This document shows, piece after piece, positions 8,427 through 15,006 of a stretch of DNA of 17,317 nucleotides (position 1 is its first letter; every line of letters begins with the position of its first letter). The notes beneath the pieces were generated by a model. That model ran no database searches and was not told the origin of the DNA. It saw only the letters and a program-made list of their open reading frames with translations. Position numbers and translations under genes: made by a program. The stretch is taken from contig JABLYK010000042.1 in NCBI GenBank assembly GCA_018265835.1, positions 1 through 17,317 on the forward strand, given 5' to 3'. The DNA comes from Oscillospiraceae bacterium (GTDB lineage Bacteria > Bacillota > Clostridia > Oscillospirales > Oscillospiraceae).

Positions 8427-8630
8427 GAGACTGTCAAAAAAGCAAAGCTTTTTTGACAGAGGGGAAAGCGGCCTGACTGCAGCGCACTCGCCGTCCGCCA
8501 AAGGCGGACAGCTCGCACGTTTGCAGGCCGAGAAGAATTTTCTCCGCCGCACATGTCGCCGGAGAAAATGATTGGATTTTCTTTCGCCGCTCCGGCGGCG
8601 AAACGCTACGAGGTCCCTTGACAAGCTGAA
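8427..8630 (-). repeat. Structured dispersed repeat element, copy 1 (204 bp)
   Basis: This stretch matches 14766-14969 in inverse orientation with no gaps and about 13 differences (about 94% identity by hand alignment). It is made almost wholly of hairpins. A 12-bp stem TGTCAAAAAAGC/GCTTTTTTGACA lies at 8432-8458. A long arm closes with CGGCCTG/CAGGCCG and carries a GTCCGCC/GGCGGAC tip. An ATTTTCTCCG/CGGAGAAAAT stem follows, then a TTTCGCCGC/GCGGCGAAA stem. The ends share a short inverted motif (TGTCAA near the left, TTGACA near the right), as in a MITE. No transposase gene is present. A frame open through both copies exists on the minus strand (68 codons), but most differences change amino acids, so I treat it as non-coding. 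The strand given is the one in which the differing stem still pairs through G-U. Identity could be a MITE, a REP-like element or a mobile small RNA. Confidence 0.85.
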
Positions 8631-8661
8631 CCTGCAGATTCATCTTGAATCTGCGGGTTTT
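8631..8661. terminator. Right copy of duplicated terminator hairpin (copy 1 locus)
   Basis: CCTGCAGATTCA (8631-8642) pairs with TGAATCTGCGGG (8646-8657), and TTTT follows for plus-strand transcripts. It differs from the left copy by one base, and that change is still a G-T wobble in the stem. The minus-strand dehydrogenase ends inside this hairpin (its TGA is the complement of 8640-8642). On the minus strand the natural U-tail has been replaced by element sequence. Confidence 0.85.
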
Positions 8662-9665
8662 ATCATGTCTGCCGTGATCGCATTGAGCGTGCGCGCGCCG
8701 CACATGGCCATCGTGTCGCGCAGCTCCTCGCCAATGCGGCGGATATACTGTTGCACAGCCTCTGCACCGCCGCCGTAATACTGCACGGCGAAGGGACGGC
8801 AGATCAGCGCGGCGTCCGCGCCCATGGCCAGCGCTTTGAATACGTCCGCGCCGGAACGGATACCGCCGTCCACGAGAATTTTGGCCTGCCCGCCGACGGC
8901 ACGCACGATTTCCGGCAGAACCTCGGCCGTGCCGGGCGCGCTGCCGAGTACGCGGCCGCCGTGGTTGCAGACGTAGACCGCCGCCGCTCCGGCCTCCACG
9001 GCCTTCTCTGCGCCGCGCGCGGTCATGATGCCCTTGATGATGACCGGCATTTGCGCCGCTGCAACGATTTCGCGCAGCTCCGACACGGACTTGCTGCCCG
9101 CGCCGGGAAAGTTCTTGAAAAACGGCAGACCGCTGCTGTCCACCACGATGGACAGCGCGAACACGCCGGCCTCGTTCGCCAGCGCGGTAGAGCGCAGCAG
9201 GTCTTCCTGCGGCCACGGGTTCAAAACCGGCACGCCGGCGCCGCCCGCCTTGCGCGACTGCGCCAACGCGCGCGGCAGGACTTCCGGCGTAAGCCCGTCG
9301 CCGTAGAACGCGGCGACACCCGCCTCCGCGCAGGCGGGGATGAGCACGTCGTTGTAATCGCAGATGTCCTGCCCCGGTACGTAGTGCAGGTCAAGCGAGC
9401 CGATCGGCGCGGCGAACAGGGGGTAGGCAAACTGCCGCCCGAAAAGGGTAAGCGCGGTGTCCGGCATGCCGTTCGGCGCAATGCAGTCGAGGTTGACGGT
9501 GACGTCGCGCCATGCCTGCCAGTTGCGGTGTGCGCCGTTGCCCGGCGCCTTGGAGCCGGGGCCGGGGATGCGGTTGCCGCAGGCCAGCCCGTTGCATTCC
9601 GGGCAGCAGGCGCACTTTGCGCCGATGATTTGGCGTGCGCGGTCGCGGATCTCAATGTCGGTCAT
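8640..9665 (-). CDS. FMN-dependent alpha-hydroxy-acid dehydrogenase/oxidase
   Basis: The protein belongs to the lactate/glycolate oxidase (FMN-dependent alpha-hydroxy-acid dehydrogenase) family, which oxidises 2-hydroxy acids such as lactate to 2-keto acids. Visible signatures are PVIIKGI with K211, CNHGGR (233-238) with catalytic H235 and R238, LVDGGIRSGADVFKALAMGADA (a phosphate/FMN-binding barrel segment starting at 265), and AAPIGSLDL near 85. Length is 341 aa. Five Cys cluster near the N terminus (C18, C20, C21, C24, C29), followed by a Gly/Pro-rich stretch. This resembles anaerobic Firmicutes members and could bind metal or Fe-S. Because of it, dehydrogenase activity with an electron carrier is more likely than oxygen-using oxidase activity; that is inference. 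The ATG at 9665 has AAAGGAG 8 bases upstream and a promoter at 9698-9726. The last codons lie inside the terminator hairpin. Confidence 0.9.
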   Translation of the reverse strand: MTDIEIRDRARQIIGAKCACCPECNGLACGNRIPGPGSKAPGNGAHRNWQAWRDVTVNLDCIAPNGMPDTALTLFGRQFAYPLFAAPIGSLDLHYVPGQDICDYNDVLIPACAEAGVAAFYGDGLTPEVLPRALAQSRKAGGAGVPVLNPWPQEDLLRSTALANEAGVFALSIVVDSSGLPFFKNFPGAGSKSVSELREIVAAAQMPVIIKGIMTARGAEKAVEAGAAAVYVCNHGGRVLGSAPGTAEVLPEIVRAVGGQAKILVDGGIRSGADVFKALAMGADAALICRPFAVQYYGGGAEAVQQYIRRIGEELRDTMAMCGARTLNAITADMIKPADSR

Positions 9666-9697
9666 GGGCCATTCTCCTTTGTGTTTTCTCTGCTGCC

Positions 9698-9726
9698 ATT
9701 TTACCCGGCGCCGGCTGCCGCGTCAA
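9698..9726 (-). promoter_or_regulatory. Promoter of the alpha-hydroxy-acid dehydrogenase gene
   Basis: Read on the minus strand, TTGACG (9726-9721) and TAAAAT (9703-9698) are 17 bp apart, placing the start near 9691 with a leader of about 25 nt. The -35 box abuts the terminator of the upstream rsmI gene. The dehydrogenase is therefore a separate transcript. Confidence 0.72.
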
Positions 9727-9758
9727 GCAAAAGCGCCCATCGGGAACGATGGGCGCTT
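9725..9758 (-). terminator. Rho-independent terminator of rsmI
   Basis: A 12-bp perfect stem AAGCGCCCATCG/CGATGGGCGCTT (9731-9758) has a 4-base loop and, on the minus strand, a TTTTGCTT tail. It lies just past the rsmI stop. Confidence 0.9.
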
Positions 9759-9763
9759 GCCGA

Positions 9764-10594
9764 TTATGATTTTCCGACGGCGAGACTGTAGAGCGTGTTT
9801 TTGGCAAAGCCGGTTTCGTCCGCCGCGCGGCGGCAGGCCGCCTTGAGCGAAAGCCCCTCGCTGCGATACTGCGCCACGCGTGCGAGCGCGGCTTCCTCCG
9901 TGATCTCCGGCGCGGCCTCCGGCTGTGCACCGCGCAGCACGAGGACGAATTCGCCCTTGGGCGGCGTTTCTTGGAAATGCGCCAGCGCGCCGGAGAGCGT
10001 GGTGCGCAGCGTCTGCTCGTGCAGCTTGGTGATCTCGCGCGCGATGGTGACGTCCCGGTCGCCGAAGGCGGCAAGCATGTCCTCCAGCGTGCGCACGAGC
10101 TTGTGCGGCGCTTCGTAGAAAATCATGGTGCGCTGCTCCGTTTTGAGCTGCTCGAGATGCGCGCTCCGGTTCTTGCCGGACACGGCCAGAAAGCCCTCGA
10201 AGCAAAACCGCTGCGTCGGCAGGCCGGACACGGCGAGCGCCGCGATGGCCGCGCACGGGCCGGGGATCGTAAGGACCTCTACGCCGTGCGCTGCGCACAG
10301 ACGCACCAGATCCTCCCCGGGATCGGAGATGGCGGGCATGCCTGCGTCCGTCACAAGGGCGCACGTCTCGCCCGCGAGGATGCGCGCGAGAATTTTTTCC
10401 CCGCTGGCGTACTTGTTGTGCTCATAATAGCTCACGCAGGGCTTCTTGATCTCAAAGTGGTTGAGCAGCTTTGCCGTGACGCGCGTGTCCTCGGCGGCGA
10501 TGAAGTCGGCGGCGCGCAGCGTTTCCAGCGCGCGCACGGACAGATCGCCCAGATTGCCGATCGGCGTGCCGACCAGATAGAGGGTTCCGCTCAT
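9764..10594 (-). CDS. rsmI: 16S rRNA (cytidine(1402)-2'-O)-methyltransferase RsmI
   Basis: RsmI methylates the 2'-hydroxyl of C1402 in 16S rRNA, in the P-site region of the 30S subunit, using S-adenosylmethionine. The N terminus LYLVGTPIGNLGDLS (5-19) is diagnostic of this tetrapyrrole-methylase-fold family. EDTR (35-38), TDAGMPAISDPG (about 82-93), TIPGPCA and FEGFL follow. The C-terminal region ends with the usual small helical segment (SLKAACRRAADETGFAKNTLY). The 276-aa length is typical. The ATG at 10594 has AGGAG 8-10 bases upstream. It lies 21 bp after trmN6 and probably shares its transcript. The same pair, as yabB and yabC (rsmI), is neighbourly in Bacillus, though the yazA gene between them there is absent here. 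A strong terminator ends the unit. Confidence 0.96.
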   Translation of the reverse strand: MSGTLYLVGTPIGNLGDLSVRALETLRAADFIAAEDTRVTAKLLNHFEIKKPCVSYYEHNKYASGEKILARILAGETCALVTDAGMPAISDPGEDLVRLCAAHGVEVLTIPGPCAAIAALAVSGLPTQRFCFEGFLAVSGKNRSAHLEQLKTEQRTMIFYEAPHKLVRTLEDMLAAFGDRDVTIAREITKLHEQTLRTTLSGALAHFQETPPKGEFVLVLRGAQPEAAPEITEEAALARVAQYRSEGLSLKAACRRAADETGFAKNTLYSLAVGKS

Positions 10595-10615
10595 AGGTTC
10601 ATCTCCTGTGATCGC

Positions 10616-11323
10616 TTAGCGATAAATTTCCCGGACCTCCGCCGAATCGCTGCCGTCCGGCGCATACAGCGCAAGGGGCGGTTCGATGGACAGGCCCGGC
10701 TTGCCGCCGCGCCGCCCTTCGACGAGTACGAGACTGGGCGCAGTCTCCGCCGTGCGGCACACCATGCGTAAGCGCTTCGGCTCGATGCCGCAGGCGGTCA
10801 TGGTGCAAAACAGCTCGGACAGACGCTCCGGCCGGTGCACGAGCGCGAATGTGCCGCCCCAGCGGGTGAGATATGCCGCCGCTTGGCACACGTCCCGCAG
10901 CGAGCAAAAGCGTTCATCGCGCGCCGCAGCGCGCTTTTCATCCGGCGCGGTGTAGCCGCTGCCGGAAGGAAAGTACGGGGGATTGGCCACCACGAGATCA
11001 AACGCCCCGGCCTCCGGCAGGTCGCCGCGCACGCGCAGGTCGCCGGTTCGGATTTCCGCCCGCTCCGACAGACCATTCGCCGCGAGATTCGCGCGGCAGA
11101 GCGCTGCCGCCTCCGGCTGAATTTCAATTCCGACCGCCGTTGCGCCCAGCAGCTTTTGCAGCAGCAGCACGGTCAGCACGCCCGCGCCGCAGCCGAGATC
11201 GGAAAACCGGCGCACGCGGCCGGTCCCGGTGAATGCGGCCAGCAGTACCGAGTCCGTGCCGAGACGAAACCCGTCTTCGGAGCGGACAAACCGCGTGCCG
11301 GGCCGCAGCTCGTCAAATTCCAT
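10616..11323 (-). CDS. trmN6: tRNA1(Val) (adenine(37)-N6)-methyltransferase-like protein (TrmN6/YfiC/YabB)
   Basis: This class I SAM methyltransferase is expected to form N6-methyladenosine in tRNA. SDLGCGAGVLT (41-51) is the SAM-binding loop, GIEI (65-68) holds the acidic ribose-binding residue, and NPPY (114-117) is the amino-methylating catalytic motif. The N terminus has the family's GFRLGTDSVLLA. The ATG at 11323 (235 aa) is preferred because GAGG lies about 6 bases upstream, although ATGs at 11335 and 11359 are in frame. The downstream rsmI, 21 bp away, supports the assignment. No separate promoter was found. Transcription may come through the ferredoxin gene or from an unrecognised start. 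The exact tRNA target in this organism is inferred from the family. Confidence 0.88.
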   Translation of the reverse strand: MEFDELRPGTRFVRSEDGFRLGTDSVLLAAFTGTGRVRRFSDLGCGAGVLTVLLLQKLLGATAVGIEIQPEAAALCRANLAANGLSERAEIRTGDLRVRGDLPEAGAFDLVVANPPYFPSGSGYTAPDEKRAAARDERFCSLRDVCQAAAYLTRWGGTFALVHRPERLSELFCTMTACGIEPKRLRMVCRTAETAPSLVLVEGRRGGKPGLSIEPPLALYAPDGSDSAEVREIYR

Positions 11324-11342
11324 AAAAAACCTCATAATATGG

Positions 11343-11372
11343 AGAGACGATATGCGCAAGCATATCGCCTCT
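11343..11372 (-). other. Hairpin between the ferredoxin gene and trmN6
   Basis: A stem of about 12 bp (GAGGCGATATGC with GCATATCGTCTC on the minus strand) has a 4-base loop. It pairs fully only as minus-strand RNA, through one G-U wobble. No U-tract follows directly; the trmN6 SD lies just downstream. It could be a weak terminator or attenuator, or an mRNA processing or stabilising structure that separates high ferredoxin expression from low trmN6 expression. Confidence 0.5.
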
Positions 11373-11395
11373 TCGTTTTGACCTCGTATAAAAAC

Positions 11396-11563
11396 TTAGT
11401 CAGAAATAGCGCCCACGGGGCAGTTGGCAGCGCAGGTGCCACACTCGACGCAAGCGTTGGCGTCGATGACGTACTTGCTGTCGCCAGCGGAGATGGCCTC
11501 AGCCGGGCAGTTGGCAGCGCAGGTGCCGCACATGACGCAATCGTCGGAAATAACGTATGCCAT
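11396..11563 (-). CDS. 2[4Fe-4S] ferredoxin (55 aa)
   Basis: This is a small clostridial-type electron carrier, read directly from the minus strand. It starts MAYVISDDCVMCGTC and contains two CxxCxxCxxxCP motifs: C9, C12, C15, C19 and C38, C41, C44, C48. Each motif supplies three ligands to one cluster and one to the other. The length and internal two-fold repeat (CGTCAANCP occurs twice) match the family. AGGAGG (11572-11577) lies 8 bases before the ATG, and a good promoter is at 11614-11641. In the cell it should shuttle low-potential electrons for oxidoreductases or hydrogenases. The genes around it give no specific partner. The codons are highly biased, fitting strong expression. Confidence 0.96.
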   Translation of the reverse strand: MAYVISDDCVMCGTCAANCPAEAISAGDSKYVIDANACVECGTCAANCPVGAISD

Positions 11564-11613
11564 TGTAAGTACCTCCTATATATTTCGCCAGTGGATAGTT
11601 GCTGACAAAATGC

Positions 11614-11641
11614 ATTGTACCATAAATCATCAAAAAATCAA
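11614..11641 (-). promoter_or_regulatory. Promoter of the ferredoxin gene
   Basis: On the minus strand TTGATT (11641-11636) and TACAAT (11619-11614) are 16 bp apart in AT-rich sequence. The start would fall near 11607, giving a leader of about 43 nt. The rest of the gap up to clpC (11642-11789) shows no promoter I could assign with confidence. Confidence 0.65.
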
Positions 11642-11789
11642 CGCCCAATTCAAGATTCTTGCAGGATTCCGGGATTAAAAAAGCGGCAGGGTTGGAAATA
11701 ATATTGTGCATACAACCGGATTCGCCACGTTCCTTGTGCGGAACGGAGGATAATCATTGAATGAGAAACGCAAAGGAGGCAATCAATCT

Positions 11790-14246
11790 ATGCGCGGCAG
11801 CGATCGGTTTACGCAGCGGGCGTCCACCGCAATCTCCAAGGCACACGATGCGGCAATGGGGATGGGACACAGTTATGTGGGGACAGAGCATCTTTTACTC
11901 GGCATTGTCCGGGAGGGGGACGGGCTCGGTGCGCGCATCCTCAACGACAATGGCCTGACCGAGCCGGTGCTGCAGCGCATGGTGGCGGAGACCGTGGGGC
12001 GGGGCGTGCCCGGCGCGCCGGAGCAGGGCTTGTCGCCGCGTGCGCGCCGCGTCATTGAGCTGGCGGCGGAGGACGCCGCCCGGCTCGGCCACTGCTATGT
12101 CGGCACGGAGCACATGCTCATGGGCATCCTGCGCGAGCACGACAGCGCCGGGGCGCGCATCATTGTCGCGGCCGGCGGGGATCTGAACAAAATCTACACG
12201 GACATCATGGACGTGTTCGGCCGGCCGGAATACAAGCCGCGCCCGCAGCAGCCTGCCGGCAGCCGCACGATGCCCCGCCGCACCGAGACCAAGACGCTCG
12301 ACCAGTATGGCCGGGACCTGACGGAGCTGGCGGCCAAGGGCAGCATGGACCCCGTCATCGGCCGCGACCGGGAGATTGAGCGCGCCATCCAGATCCTCTC
12401 CCGCCGCAGCAAGAACAACCCCGTGCTGATCGGCGAGCCGGGCGTCGGCAAGACCGCCGTGGCCGAGGGACTGGCGCAGCGCATCGCCTCCGGCGCGGTG
12501 CCGGAGGATATCAAGACCAAGCGCGTGGTGAGTCTCGATCTCACGGCCATGCTCGCGGGCACGAAATACCGCGGCGATTTTGAAGAGCGCGTCAAGAGCG
12601 TGCTGCGCGAGGTGCACCGCGCCGGGAACGTGATCCTCTTCATCGACGAGCTGCATACCATTGTCGGCGCCGGTTCCGCCGAGGGCGCCATCGACGCGGC
12701 GAACATCATCAAGCCTGCGCTGGGGCGCGACGAGCTGCAGATCATCGGCGCGACCACGCTGGAGGAGTACCGCAAATATATCGAAAAGGACGCGGCGCTG
12801 GAGCGGCGCTTTCAGCCGGTGCGCATCGCAGAGCCAACGCCGGAGGAGAGCGTGCACATCATCCGTGGCCTGCGGGAGCGCCTGGAGGCGCACCACCACC
12901 TGCAAATCACGGACGACGCCATTCAGGCTTCGGTGGAGCTTTCCACACGCTATATCGGCGACCGGTGGCTGCCGGACAAAGCCATCGACCTTGTGGACGA
13001 GGCAGCCTCGCGCGTGCGTATGCAGGCGCTGGCGCAGCCGGAGCAGGTGCGCACACTGGAGCAGCGCATCAGCACGCGCGCGGCGGAACTGGAGCGGTCG
13101 GTGCGCGAGAAGAATTTTGAACAGGCCGCCCGCCTGCGCGATGAGGAGATGAAGCTGCGCGAGAAGCTGGAGAAGCTTCGCGGCGCGTGGGAGCAGACGG
13201 CGTCCGGCCCGGTGCGGTGCGTTACGCGCGAGGACGTGGCGGAGATCGTCTCGCTCTGGACGGGTATCCCCGTCGCGGGTATCACCGCCGACGAAAGCAG
13301 CCACCTGCTGCAGATGGAGGCCGCGCTGCGCCGCCGTGTCGTCGGGCAGGAGGAGGCCGTGCACGCGGTGTCCAACGCGATCCGGCGCAGCCGCGTGGGA
13401 CTTGGCGACCCGAACCGGCCGATCGGCAGCTTTCTCTTCCTCGGCCCCACCGGCGTCGGAAAAACGGAGCTTTGCCGTGCGCTGGCTCAGGCGCTTTTCG
13501 GCGACGAAAAGGCGCTCATCCGCGTGGACATGTCGGAGTATATGGAGCGGCACTCGGCCTCGCGCCTGATCGGCTCGCCCCCGGGCTACGTCGGCCACGA
13601 GGAGGGCGGCCAGCTCACGGAAAAGGTGCGGCGCAAGCCGTATTCCGTGGTGCTCTTCGACGAGATCGAAAAAGCGCACGAGGACGTGTTCAACCTGCTG
13701 CTGCAGGTTATGGAGGACGGGCATCTGACCGATTCACTTGGTCGCAGCGTCGATTTCCGCAACACGGTCGTGGTCATGACCTCCAACATCGGCGCAAAGG
13801 CCATCACGGACAGCCGCAGCAGGCTCGGCTTTTCCCAGCAGACGCATTCGGAGGACGGACGCACGGACGCAGAGATCCGCAGCATGGTCATGGCCGATCT
13901 GAAAAAGACGTTCCGGCCGGAATTTCTCAACCGTGTGGACGAGATCATTGTCTTCCACAAGCTCACACGCCCGGATATCCGCAAGATCGCCAAGAAGCTG
14001 CTCGATACGGTCGGGCACCGGCTGGAGCAGGCGGGGGTGTACCTGTCGGTGCCGCCGGAGGCGCTCGATGCGGTGGCGGATTCGGGCTTTGACCCGGTTT
14101 ACGGCGCCCGGCCACTGCGCCGCACGATCCAGAGCATGATTGAGGATCAGGCAGCGGCCATGCTGCTCGACGGAACGCTCCAACACGGCGATACCGTGGA
14201 GGCCGGCGTTCAGGAAGGAAAAATTGTTTTGACGAAACGCAGCTAA
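11790..14246 (+). CDS. clpC: ATP-dependent Clp protease ATP-binding subunit ClpC
   Basis: ClpC is a hexameric AAA+ unfoldase that feeds proteins to ClpP. The order is a two-repeat Clp-N domain (1-140: YVGTEHLLLG and YVGTEHMLMG), the first AAA+ module with Walker A GEPGVGKT from 215 and Walker B with D286-E287, a middle segment with a UVR motif (EKNFEQAARLRDEEMKL), and the second AAA+ module with Walker A GPTGVGKT from 552 and Walker B D624-E625. The ClpP-docking loop is LGF at 679-681. The 818-aa length is typical. The ATG at 11790 is preferred: AAAGGAGG lies about 10 bases upstream and it gives the normal ClpC N terminus. A TTG at 11757 with its own GGAGG would add 11 residues. Unusually, ctsR and mcsA/mcsB are not adjacent. 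The minus-strand ferredoxin gene is divergent, and a thioesterase follows 45 bp on. Confidence 0.96.
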   Translation: MRGSDRFTQRASTAISKAHDAAMGMGHSYVGTEHLLLGIVREGDGLGARILNDNGLTEPVLQRMVAETVGRGVPGAPEQGLSPRARRVIELAAEDAARLGHCYVGTEHMLMGILREHDSAGARIIVAAGGDLNKIYTDIMDVFGRPEYKPRPQQPAGSRTMPRRTETKTLDQYGRDLTELAAKGSMDPVIGRDREIERAIQILSRRSKNNPVLIGEPGVGKTAVAEGLAQRIASGAVPEDIKTKRVVSLDLTAMLAGTKYRGDFEERVKSVLREVHRAGNVILFIDELHTIVGAGSAEGAIDAANIIKPALGRDELQIIGATTLEEYRKYIEKDAALERRFQPVRIAEPTPEESVHIIRGLRERLEAHHHLQITDDAIQASVELSTRYIGDRWLPDKAIDLVDEAASRVRMQALAQPEQVRTLEQRISTRAAELERSVREKNFEQAARLRDEEMKLREKLEKLRGAWEQTASGPVRCVTREDVAEIVSLWTGIPVAGITADESSHLLQMEAALRRRVVGQEEAVHAVSNAIRRSRVGLGDPNRPIGSFLFLGPTGVGKTELCRALAQALFGDEKALIRVDMSEYMERHSASRLIGSPPGYVGHEEGGQLTEKVRRKPYSVVLFDEIEKAHEDVFNLLLQVMEDGHLTDSLGRSVDFRNTVVVMTSNIGAKAITDSRSRLGFSQQTHSEDGRTDAEIRSMVMADLKKTFRPEFLNRVDEIIVFHKLTRPDIRKIAKKLLDTVGHRLEQAGVYLSVPPEALDAVADSGFDPVYGARPLRRTIQSMIEDQAAAMLLDGTLQHGDTVEAGVQEGKIVLTKRS

Positions 14247-14291
14247 CGTGATACGATAACCCCCGTGACTGACGAAACGGAGGAATAGAAC

Positions 14292-14696
14292 ATGACCCCG
14301 GCAGAAAAAAAGAGACAGATTGAGACGGCCAACAGCTTTTATGGCTTTAACCGGCACAATGGAATTGAGATTGTGGATGTCGATGACGGCACCAGCGTGA
14401 TTGAAGTGCCGCTGCGGAAAGAGAGCAACAATCCGCTGGGCATCGCGCACGGCGGCCTGATTTTTTCTCTTTGCGATGTGGCCGCAGGCGTCGCGGCGCG
14501 CAGCGGCGGGCGGAACACGGTCTCGCAGGATGCGTCAATCTATTTTTTGAGCCCCGGTGTGAACACAACGAAGCTTACCGCAAAGGGACATGTCATCCGT
14601 GAGGGCGGACGTACCGGCATTGCGGAGTCGGAGGTGCTCACGGACGACGGCGCGCTGGTTGCCAAGGCGACGGTGACGATCCACTATATGGACTGA
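14292..14696 (+). CDS. PaaI-family hotdog-fold acyl-CoA thioesterase
   Basis: This 134-aa protein matches the single-domain hotdog thioesterases of the PaaI/YdiI kind, which act as cytoplasmic tetramers hydrolysing acyl- or aryl-CoA esters. Key residues are N47 in NNPLGIAHGGLIFSLCD, the HGG turn at 53-55 and D62 on the central helix, then TVSQDASIYFLSPG and a final beta strand. GGAGG (14279-14283) is 8 bases before the ATG. It follows clpC by 45 bp with no terminator seen between them, so it may be co-transcribed, although a functional link is unlikely. Its transcript should end at the duplicated hairpins around the repeat element. The substrate is unknown. Confidence 0.92.
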   Translation: MTPAEKKRQIETANSFYGFNRHNGIEIVDVDDGTSVIEVPLRKESNNPLGIAHGGLIFSLCDVAAGVAARSGGRNTVSQDASIYFLSPGVNTTKLTAKGHVIREGGRTGIAESEVLTDDGALVAKATVTIHYMD

Positions 14697-14732
14697 AACG
14701 GAAGCGCATTCTGTCGTTCCGAGCCATCATGC

Positions 14733-14767
14733 AAAACCCGTGAAAAGCAGGCGCTTTTCACGGGTTT
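14733..14767. terminator. Left copy of duplicated terminator hairpin (copy 2 locus)
   Basis: AAACCCGTGAAAAGC (14734-14748) pairs perfectly with 14753-14767 around a 4-base loop. It serves the plus-strand thioesterase gene, and read on the minus strand it is followed by TTTTGC. The same sequence recurs at 14970-15002 with one loop base changed. Confidence 0.88.
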
Positions 14768-14969
14768 CAGCTTGTCAAAGAACCTCGTAGAGTTTCGCCG
14801 CCGGAGCGGCGAAAGGAAATCCAATCATTTTCTCCGGCGACATGTGCGGCGGAGAAAATACTTCTCGGCCTGCAAACGTGCGAGCTGTTCGCTTCCAGCG
14901 GACGGCGAGTGCGCTGCAGTCAGGCCGCAATCCCCTTTGTCAAAAAAGCTTTGCTTTTTTGACAGTCTC
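14766..14969 (+). repeat. Structured dispersed repeat element, copy 2 (204 bp)
   Basis: This is the inverse-orientation partner of 8427-8630, equal in length. The four stems are kept. Several of the 13 or so differences fall in loops or single-stranded joints. In the tip hairpin, one changed base turns a C-G pair into a U-G wobble when read in the plus direction here, whereas the other strand would have an A-C mismatch. That hints at function as RNA in this direction. The peptide readable across it (FRRRSGERKSNH...) is shared with copy 1 but changes at most differing codons, so it is probably not translated. The element fills most of the 310-bp gap between two convergent genes. Confidence 0.85.
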
Positions 14970-15005
14970 AAAACCCGTGAAAAGCAGACGCTTTTCACGG
15001 GTTTT
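14970..15005. terminator. Right copy of duplicated terminator hairpin (copy 2 locus)
   Basis: AAAACCCGTGAAAAGC (14970-14985) pairs perfectly with 14990-15005 around a 4-base loop, and has A- and T-tracts on both sides, so it can stop transcripts from either strand. It begins one base past the methyltransferase stop codon (complement of 15007-15009). Confidence 0.9.
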
Positions 15006-15006
15006 G

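Noticed and set aside
4805..8554. A 1249-codon open frame antisense to the GLUG protein gene, longer than the gene itself
   Set aside because: It mirrors the GC-rich codon pattern of the sense gene. The product is Arg/Val/Asp/His-rich with no domain, whereas the sense strand has an SD, a signal peptide, repeats and a TM helix.
11895..13724. A 609-codon open frame antisense to clpC
   Set aside because: Same codon-bias shadow; clpC on the plus strand is unambiguous.
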